A DNA stretch of 64,000 bases, from positions 28,367,760 through 28,431,759 of the forward strand of contig CM026557.1 in the NCBI GenBank assembly GCA_015143295.1, read 5' to 3'. The notes beneath the pieces are model-generated. The model saw nothing but the letters and a program-made list of their open reading frames with translations, searched no databases and had not been told where the DNA came from. The position numbers and the translations under genes are program-made. How positions within the stretch are numbered: position 1 is the first letter of the stretch; every line of letters begins with the position of its first letter. The stretch comes from Tetracentron sinense (lineage: Eukaryota; Streptophyta; Magnoliopsida; Trochodendrales; Trochodendraceae). This document shows positions 56,021 to 64,000 of this stretch, piece after piece.

Positions 56021-56974
56021 ATGAGTACTCTAAGAGAAGGAGGATCCGTCTCTCGTCCCCCACTTTTTGATGGAAATAATTATGCATACTGGAAAGCAAG
56101 AATGAGAGCCTTTCTCAAATCTATTGACGAGAGAATTTGGATGTCTATACAGAATGGGTGGACTACGCCCATAAAAACTGTAGGTGATTTGACTGTCGTC
56201 AAATATTCTGATGAATGGACCAGAGAAGAGCTTGATTCAAGTGGATGGAACACTAAAGGTCTCAATGCTATCTTTACTGCAGTCACTGCTGAGGAATTCA
56301 GACGAATTTCTTCATGTGAAACAGCAAAGGAGGCTTGGGACATTCTTGAAATTACCCATGAGGGTACTACCACTGTTAAAATCTCAAAACTCCAAATGTT
56401 AACCACCAAATTTGAACATTTAAACATGGAAGACAATGACACTTTTGATGAATTCTATGCAAAACTTAGTGACATTGTCAACGCTAGTTTCAATTTAGGT
56501 GAGAAAATATCTGAGTCCAAAATAGTTAGAAAAGTCCTTAGATCTCTCCCAGAGAGATTTCAACCCAAAGTCACTGCAATCGAAGAGAGTAAAAATGTTG
56601 ACTCTCTGAAGATTGAGGAATAGGTTGGATCACTCCAAACCTATGAACTCAATCTACGTCCATCCAAGAAGAATAAATCTTTAGCCTTGAAAACCATCAA
56701 GGAAACTTTGGATGAGGATGACAGTGATGGAGAAATGAATGAGGAAGAAATGGCTCTTTTCGTTAAAAAATTTTGAAAATTTTTTAGAACGAAAAAGAAG
56801 TTTAATCCCAAACAGGGAGAAAAATCTTTTGAGAAGTCAAAGTCTAAGCCCTGGGAAAACAAGAAAAATTCCAAGAGTGGCGACAAGAAATCCCAAGGTG
56901 TTCAATGTTATGAATGCCATGGCTTCTGTCATATTTCACCTAACTGTCCTAACAAGAAGAAGAGTAAGGGCAAG
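56021..56974 (+). pseudogene. SIRE-type gag, N-terminal part with first zinc knuckle
   Basis: ATG at 56021 gives MSTLREGG and the UBN2-like gag opening FDGNNYAYWKARMRAFL, then WDILEITHEG and the EFYAKLSDI region. Near 56905-56960 lies a CCHC zinc knuckle, [14 protein letters not shown] (C-x2-C-x4-H-x4-C). Gag binds RNA and builds the particle. Broken at about two places. Confidence 0.8.
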
Positions 56975-59900
56975 GTGATGAATGCCTGTTGGGATGACAG
57001 TGATTCCGAGAATGAAGAATCAGACAATTCCTCTTCAATTGAAGATACTGGAAATCATACGGCTTTCACTGTTTCCCTTTCTAGGATTCTTGAGACTACC
57101 TCTGCGGTTGATGAAAAGGATAGAAGTGATGAGAGTATTCATACTGAGTCTAGTGATGACTTACAGAAGAGTCAAACTGACTCTGAAAGTGATGAAGATT
57201 TGAAAACAACTTATGATAAGTTGTATGCTGAAAGTTTGAAACTGACTAAAACAAAAATCTCTTTGAGCAAAAAACTCAAACTCATTCAAAATGAAAGAGA
57301 TATCTGTAAACTAGTAGCAGAAGAGAAGAGTGCACTAGTTAGTCAGTTGGAAAATGAAAAAGAAGCATTTGTTATAAAAGTTCAATGTCTTTTGGAAGAG
57401 AATGTCTCATTGACTAATGTGGTCAGAAAATTAGAAGTTGAAAGAGACACTTCCATGAAAGAAATTGAAGAGTTAAGAACTCTGCAAATGGAGCTGGAAA
57501 CTTTTAAAGTCTCTCTTGTTGATAAGGTGAAATTTCTTGAAAACGAACATCAAATTACCCTTAAAGACAAGACTGACTTGATTCAGAAGGTCTATACTCT
57601 TGAAAAAGAAGTAAGAATGTTTGGTAACACTAGCTGCCTAGATGAATTAGTTAGAAAGTATGGATCAAATTCGAGTAGATCTGGAATAGGACATGTTGAC
57701 ACACCAGCTGGTCCTTTAGCTGTTGGTACAATGGCTAGTGCAGTGTTTGAGCCAATACATTCTGAACCTAAAGAAAATTTACCTTCTACATCAAGTACTA
57801 AGGCTTATACAAATTTTGTAAAGCCTAGAAATACAGCTCCTAGAGTGAATGCTTTAAGGAATCAAATTCCTGTTAGAAGAAATCCTCCTCCTCTACCTAA
57901 ATTCATACCCACATGTCACTTTTGTGGTGTGAGAGGTCACATTCGACCTAATTGTAATGCATTTAGGAGAGTTCCCCGAAATGGTTCATGGAACCAAAAT
58001 CAAAGTCAAGGGACTCTTCAAAGGCAGATTCAGGTTCTAGCTGAAAAGTCTAGAATTTTGAGCGATGATGTTAATAGAATTGCTCAAATCTCTGGGACAA
58101 GAACTGGTCAATTTATTCCAAATGATTATTCAAGAGGAAATAATTTGACTTATCAAAAAACTAGAACTGAACAAAACAGAAAAAGGTCAAGGAGGACAAA
58201 AAGGAAAAAGGTCTCTACTACACAGATTAATGATCAAAGATCTAAACAAAGTTTAAAGACTGTGTATGTAAGAAAGGAAGACCTTAAGTGCTTTGTCATT
58301 CATACTACCTTGAAAGCCCAAAACACAGAAATGTGGTACTTCGACAGTGGGTGTTCTCGGCATATGACAGGTAACAAGTCCTTATTTATTCAATTTGAGG
58401 ACTGTCCTGATGGGACTGTTACTTTTGGTGATGGAAGCAAGTCTTTAGTCAAAGGAAAGGGTATCATCGATTCACCAGGCATACCTAAATTGAAAGATGC
58501 CTTGTTTGTTGAAGGACTGAAAGCTAATTTAATTAGCATAAGTCAACTATGTGATGATAATCATGCAGTGCACTTTACCCAAAATAAATGCTTAGTCATT
58601 AATGGTAAAGGTAAGTGTGTTCTAGAAGGATTGAGAACCACTGACAATTGCTACGGCTTAACTCCCAGTCCTATTCCCTCAAATGTCTGTTATAAGACTA
58701 AAATTGAGGAGGTTGATTTGTGGCACCGAAGACTAGGTCACATGAACTTCAAAGACCTATGTAAAATCTCTAAGCAAGAGCTTGTGAGAGGTGTTCCCAA
58801 ACTAGGAAAGCCTTCTACTACTGTGTGTGGGCCATGCCAAATTGGTAAACAAATTAGAACCCCACATAAGAAGACTTCAAGCATTGCTACTTCATATCCA
58901 CTGGAATTAATTCATATGGACCTTATGGGTCCTACAAGAACTGAAAGTCTAGGTGGAACGCGATACATCCTAGTCATGGTTGATGATTTCTCAAGAATGT
59001 CATGGGTGGCATTTATAAGAGAGAAATCCGATGCTTTTGACAATTTCAAAAGTATTTGCCTGAAAATTCAAAATGAGAAAAGATGCCCAATCACTCGAAT
59101 TCGAAGTGATCATGGAAAGGAGTTTGAAAACTCTAAGTACAACGACTTTTGTGATGAGTCGGGTATCAAACATGAATTTTCTGCACCTATTACACATCAG
59201 CAGAATGGTGTAGTAGAGAGGAAGAACAGGGTTCTCCAAGAGATGGCTAGAGTTATGCTTCATAGCAACAATCTAGCTTCTCATTTCTGGGCTGAGGCAG
59301 TTAACACTGCTTGCTATATAGTTAATAGAGTTTTTGTAAGACCTGGAACAAGGAAAACCCCATATGAGTTGTGGAATAACAAGAAACCTAGTGTCAAGTA
59401 CTTTCGAGAATTCGGAAGTAAATGCTATATCCTTAAGGATAGAGAGCAACTGGGCAAATTTGAATCCCGGAGTGATGAATGGATATTTCTTGGATATTCC
59501 ACCAATAGTAGAGCTTATCGAGTGTATAACTTGAGAACCTCTACAATTATGGAGTCCATAAATGTAGTTGTGGATGACTCCGGTGTTGAAAATGTGCAAC
59601 GTGAGGATGATGAAAGTGCTGAAAAAGAAAAAGTTGAAATTATTTCAACTCCACCTATTGATAAGCAAACATCTCCATCAAAACCTACACATCCTAGGGT
59701 CATGAGTCCTCACACCCCCACTATTATAATTGGTGATGTTGAAAGTGGAGTGAGAACGAGGAAACAAATTGAAAATGAAGTTAGCTACATTTGCTATACT
59801 TCATCTTTTGAACCCAAGAATGTAGCTGAAGCTCTTGCAGATGATAATTGGATAAATGCAATGCAAGAAGAGTTACTTCAGTTTACAAGGAATGATGTTT

Positions 59901-60940
59901 GGTATTTAGTACCTAGGCCTAACAATACAAATGTGATAGGTACCAAATGGATTTTCAAGAACAAATCTGATGAAAAAGTTACTATCATAAGAAATAAGGC
60001 TAGGTTAGTTGCACAAGGATACACCCAAATTGAAGGTATTGACTTCGATGAAACGTTTGCTCCTGTAGCCAGGCTAGAATCAATAAGAATTCTTCTAGCT
60101 GTGGCTTGCCATATGAAATTCAAACTTTTTCAAATGGATGTTAAGAGTGCCTTTCTGAATGGCATTCTACATGAGGAAGTCTATGTGGAACAACCAAAAG
60201 GGTTTGAAGATCCACATCACCTTGATCAAGTTTATCGACTAAAAAGGGCCCTCTATGGTTTAAAGCAAGCTCCAAGAGCTTGGTATGAGAGACTGACTAC
60301 TTATCTCTTAGAAAACGGATTTTCGAGAGGGGGAGTAGACAGAACCCTTTTCATAAAGAATGTGAAAGGTGATATTGTCATCGCCCAGATATATGTTGAT
60401 GACATAGTGTTTGGTTCCACATTAGACTTACATGCTCATTCATTTGCTGAACAAATGAAAAATGAATTTGAAATGAGCATGGTTGGTGAGCTAAGTTTCT
60501 TCCTTAGTCTTCAGATCAAGCAATTGGATTCTGGGATCTCAGTATCTCAAATCAAATATGCAAAAAATCTAGTGAAGAAATTTGGAATGAGTTCTGCTAA
60601 GCATGCTAGGACTCCTATGAGTACTACTATAAAGCTTAGTAAAGATACTTCAGGGAAGGATGTCGATCAGACTAATTATAGAAGCATGATTGGTAGTTTG
60701 CTCTACCTAACTGCTACTAGACCCGACATAGCCTTTAGTGTTGGAGCATGTGCCCGTTATCAAGCAAATCCCAAAGAGTCTCACTTAGTTGCTGTCAAGC
60801 GTATCATTCACTATGTGAGTGGAACTATGTCCTTAGGCCTCTGGTATTCTTTCGATACCAATGTCATAGTCGTGGGGTATTCCGATGCTGATTGGGCTGG
60901 AAATACTGATGATAGGAAGAGCACCTCCGGCGGGTGTTTC
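56975..60940 (+). pseudogene. SIRE-type Copia gag tail and pol, long open stretch
   Basis: About 1,320 codons open to the solo LTR. Domains: a long coiled coil (residues ~75-235) typical of SIRE gag; a second zinc knuckle [14 protein letters not shown] (~313-327); aspartic protease [13 protein letters not shown] (~455-467); integrase zinc region [10 protein letters not shown]...CGPCQIGK (~580-625); integrase core with [17 protein letters not shown] and GVVERKNR (~645-750); RT with [23 protein letters not shown] and the catalytic IYVDDIVFG (~985-1230); and the start of RNase [18 protein letters not shown] (~1300). Domain order protease-integrase-RT-RNase H is Copia. Start residues are approximate, since the first part continues gag. 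Confidence 0.9.
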
Positions 60941-62819
60941 TGTAGAGCCCCGAAATTTCATTTCACTAAGAATGAATAGTGTGTGAATAGTGCCCAAGTG
61001 TGGTTTTGTACACTTATGAGTCTTATGTTAATATATGTGTATTTGGAATTATGGCGTATATGTTCCAATGGGTCTATATGTCCTTAGGGAATGTGTTGAA
61101 AGCATAAAAGAGTGTTGGAAGTGCATTGGGGAAGATTCGAGTGGTGTAAACAAGGTTTTCAGCAAAACAGGGGTCGACCGATCGCTCGGTCATTACCTGC
61201 GATCGATCGGTCAACTACCGATCGCTCGATAGCTGTCGCACGGTTAACTTTTTTGTATGGGGAAAAATTCCAGAGAGTGTGTTTTTGACCGATCTCTCGG
61301 TCATAACACCGATCGACCGGTAAGCCACCGATCGCTCGGTCCATACCACCGATTGATCGGTCATACGCAGTTTTTCTTCATTAAGGGTGTTTAAGACTTT
61401 AACCATCACCCTTTGCCTATAAAAGGGCTGGGTTCGTGCCTTAGGGTTTCACAAACCCTTTGTGCATTGTTTTTGAGGGATTTGAAGAGGAGAAGGAGGA
61501 GAGGACTTGGTGATCGTTCAAGCTTGTGGAAGATCAAGTTCTTCCTTTCCATTTGGTGTTTTCCAACCAAGAACTCACTGTTCTTGCTTGTTCCAGCCAT
61601 TGGGAGTCAAACTCATTGATTTCTCTAAGGTAGATACACTCTACTACAATCTTGCAATCCTACTAGTTACTAAATACGATTCTTCTTATCTATGCCCTAT
61701 CTATATGTATTGATTTTATGTATGAAAAGGTGTGATTATATACTTGGATGAAGGTTACTATTATGATGCACTCTAAGTGTTTGATAAAATACCTCTAAGG
61801 GATTCTATGCTTAAATACGATGATTTCTCTTATTAAGTGCATATGCTCGCATGTCTCGCATGAACCGATGGTTTCCATGGATTTCTCAAAGTACAAATAA
61901 AGGTTTTTCACGAAAAGACGAATAATGAATGATTCTAAGTAACTCTATGATTTCTCTAAGATCGTTTCACAAGCTCTAAGGATCATACCATGCTCACAAG
62001 GAAACTCTATGATAATGCTCTAAGATCGTCTCACAAGCTCCACGGATCACAATGAAATGCTCTAAGATCTCTAAGGTTATGCTCTATGGAAATGCTCTAA
62101 GGTTATTGCTCTATGCTCTATGTCTCTACGGATCATAATGACTCTAAGTAACTCCATGAACTCACAAGAACTCATAAGGCTATGATTATCGATTGACTCA
62201 CACGGTTACAGTTTTGGTTTCGAATATTATCTCACATATGTTTTCACGGTTTCCATGCTTTAAGGATTTTACGGATTTCATTCTCCATGTCTTGTATGCT
62301 CTATGCCTAACCGCTTTATTGTTATTAGTTTGTATACACTGAGTATTCCATGCTCAGTCGATATTGTTATGATCGGCAGGTGCTCGGGTTCCATTCGATT
62401 TGTGTGGCGAAGAACCTTGGGTCGAGGAAGAGTACCGTGACCCGGAGCCTTCCATGGATCACTATCATGACGATGGTGCTTTAGATAGGAGTCGTGACTT
62501 CGATTTCTGTTGATCGACCGACTTAGAACTTGTGTCATTTTGTTATGTGAGTGTGGGGTTTGTCCACTCCACTTTTGGGTTTCTCACACATGTATACTTG
62601 TGGGTTCTTACTTGAGCCAAGTTATAGGAGTATTCATTTTGCTTCCGCTATGTTTAGTATTTTATTTTTTCCGCTGTGCATTGTATTTCGTTTCCACTAT
62701 GTATATTCAGGTACTCTGACAGGTTTCCACGTGTGCCTTATGTATCATACTGGAGGTATGATACGGCGGTCACGAGTCAAAGTATCCTTAACTCCTGTGG
62801 GGTATTTTGGGTCGCAACA
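60941..62819 (+). mobile_element. Solo LTR of Gypsy family D (1879 bp)
   Basis: Starts TGTAGAGCCCCG and ends GGGTCGCAACA, with perfect target-site copies GTTTC (60936-60940 and 62820-62824). Modules: palindromes 61172-61365, TATAAAAG at 61418-61425, donor-like AAG|GTAGAT (intron base 61630), a loose array of CTCTAAGATC/CACAAGCTC blocks (61920-62170), CTGAG hairpin 62339-62357, micro-frame 62376-62513, and a GTGG/CCAC hairpin near 62553-62567. It interrupts the Copia RNase H. Confidence 0.92.
62376..62513 (+). CDS. LTR micro-reading frame, family D
   Basis: 46 codons including the stop, from the conserved GCA of GGCAG|GT. It begins AGARVPFDLC, has the core EEPWVEEEYRDPEP and ends SRDFDFC. There is no in-frame ATG next to the start, so it would need splicing or another initiation site. 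It shares RVP(F/L)D, PWVEEEY and a final aromatic/Asp-rich end with the other families. Confidence 0.45.
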   Translation, partial: AGARVPFDLCGEEPWVEEEYRDPEPSMDHYHDDGALDRSRDFDFC

Positions 62820-63220
62820 GTTTCTATATTGGAAACTGCTTAGTTGCTTGGCTTAGCAAAAAGCAGAATTCCATTTCCTTGTCTACAGCCGAGGCTGAGT
62901 ATATAGCAGCTGGTAGTTGTTGTACCCAACTTCTGTGGATGAAACAGATGTTGAAGGATTATGGGATTGATCAAAGCACTATGATTGTGTATTGTGATAA
63001 CACAAGTGCAATCAATATCTCCAAAAATCTCGTACAACACTATCGCACAAAGCATATAGACATTAGGCATCACTTCATCCGTGATCTTGTTGAGCAAAAA
63101 GTTGTGTCTATTGAGTATGTCCAAACAGAGAATCAATATGCGGACATTCTCACAAAACCTTTAGATTCCCTTAGGTTTGAACTCCTTAGGAAATCCATCG
63201 GTTTGTGCGGAGTTGAGTAA
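62820..63220 (+). pseudogene. SIRE-type Copia RNase H, part after the solo LTR
   Basis: RNase H motifs AWLSKKQNSISLSTAEAEYI, VIYCDNTSA-type block VYCDNTSAINISKN, HIDIRHHFIRD and ADILTKPLD occur in the standard Copia order, ending at a stop at 63218-63220. The solo LTR precedes it. Confidence 0.85.
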
Positions 63221-64000
63221 TGGTGTACTTGTTTCATAGCCTATGTGTTCTTCATGTTCTATTTATGTCATAGAGCTATTTTTTTGTTATTTTCTTTAAG
63301 TAATAAAAATCCAAAAACATTCAAAAAATTGAAAAATATTGCAAAAAATAATGTGTTTGTATGACCTTATTTGTCCTATCTTTTTGCTTAATGTTATTTC
63401 CTTGAAATCATATTTAACCATATAATCCAAGGATAAATATTTCATAGGATTGAATAAAATAGGATAGTTCAATTGTTGGTTCGATCTTGTGATTGAATTT
63501 GGTTATGCTAATTAACCTCAGTTAGAGTTGAGCATACAATGATGTTCTAATTTGCACATGCACTCTGACTGATTCTTTAGATGGTTTTAGTTCCTATTTA
63601 AAGGTTCTGATATTATACCATATGGTTCCCTAGATTAATCAAATCTAGAATAACCAATGTCATAAAAAATTCCATAAGGTGAGCCCCCTAGTTATAAAAA
63701 TTATTGACATGGAGAGGACTACCTGTGAGTTTGTGTGATAGCTACTAGTGAATGCAAACAGTGAGTAATGGCTACCTAGACAAACAGTAGGTATCTATAT
63801 GGATTGCTAGTGTGAAAGCCCCTACTGTCATTAGAAAGAGCTACCTTCTCACTTCAGTGAAAGTCACCAATGTGCTAAAAACTATATATGTGTACTCTAA
63901 AAAGAATTTTCACAATGAGTACAATTTGACTGAAAAAGAAATGAAATAAATTTGTTAGTCAAATTTGGGGTAAAAATTGCTCATCATATAAATATGGATG
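63221..64000 (+). other. 3' untranslated region of SIRE-type Copia 2
   Basis: Parallels 50227-51000 of element 1, including the GGCTACC...GCTAGTGTGAAAGCCC blocks at 63770-63825. Neither the PPT nor the 3' LTR is reached before the window ends. Confidence 0.75.

Larger units (their letters stand above)
55879..64000 (+). mobile_element. SIRE-type Copia element 2
   Basis: Starts with a ~75-base remnant of the 5' LTR (to 55953), followed by the PBS TGGTATCAAAGCC (55956-55968), gag, protease, integrase, RT and RNase H (to 63220), then 3' untranslated sequence to the window edge. By comparison with element 1 its 3' LTR should start about 0.9 kb beyond the window. It is interrupted in RNase H by a solo LTR. 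Roughly two or three breaks plus that insertion are seen in the coding region, so it is younger than its surroundings but a fossil. Confidence 0.85.

Overview
The window looks like intergenic DNA of a flowering plant with a large, repeat-rich genome. I recognise no host protein-coding gene, rRNA, tRNA or CRISPR array. Nearly everything can be assigned to LTR retrotransposons nested in one another, plus Helitron, CACTA and MITE sequences. Evidence for a plant: plant-only retroelement lineages (Ogre/Tat, Tekay-type chromovirus, SIRE-type and Tork/Angela-type Copia), plant primer-binding sites of the TGGTATCAGAGC type, Helitron 3' ends of the GTGCATCGCAC + CTAG type and CACTA subterminal repeats. 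All boundaries and repeat matches were read by eye.

Layout. 1-2782: tail of a Tekay-like Gypsy element (integrase chromodomain, PPT, 3' LTR), inserted in a Helitron. 2783-3428: three Helitron 3' ends, one belonging to a short complete-looking Helitron. 3429-3912: unassigned. 3913-48283: one Ogre/Tat-like Gypsy element with TSD GCTAG. About 16.9 kb is its own sequence (5' LTR, ORF1, gag, protease, G-patch, RT, RNase H, integrase, repeat-rich 3' region, 3' LTR). The rest is three later insertions: a minus-strand LARD-like element (11525-19140, TSD CATTC), a solo LTR (20564-22916, TSD TCAAC) and a minus-strand Gypsy composite (24671-42168, TSD CTTGG). The composite holds a minus-strand Copia element with an unusual LTR-internal-LTR-internal order, which in turn holds another solo LTR (31728-34037, TSD ATAAA) and a 147-bp MITE. 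48284-49315: unassigned DNA ending in a CACTA terminus that abuts a SIRE-type Copia (49316-53376). 53377-55057: SINE-like sequence, minisatellite and CACTA-like repeats. 55058-55878: truncated Gypsy LTR. 55879-64000: a second SIRE-type Copia with a long open gag-pol stretch, interrupted by a solo LTR (60941-62819, TSD GTTTC). All these elements look like fossils.

The most interesting signal is inside the LTRs of the Gypsy elements and the LARD. Although the families differ strongly in sequence, they share one ordered architecture: a cluster of short palindromes, a TATA-like box, a donor-like AG|GT(T)AGT, a tandem array of hairpins, a conserved CTGAG/CTCAG hairpin, an acceptor-like GGCAG|GT, a micro-reading frame with the motif EPWVEEEY, and a GTGG/CCAC hairpin. 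Array hairpins keep pairing through compensatory substitutions within a single LTR. The micro-frame is recognisable in nine LTR copies and ends in a stop in each. It has exactly 53 codons in four copies. I know of no description of this module. A spliced LTR transcript encoding a small acidic peptide is my hypothesis.

Divergence agrees with the nesting order. By hand count over short stretches, the two Ogre LTRs differ at roughly 7 percent, the two LARD LTRs at roughly 7 percent, and the two Gypsy composite LTRs at roughly 2-3 percent. The inner Copia LTRs look closer still.
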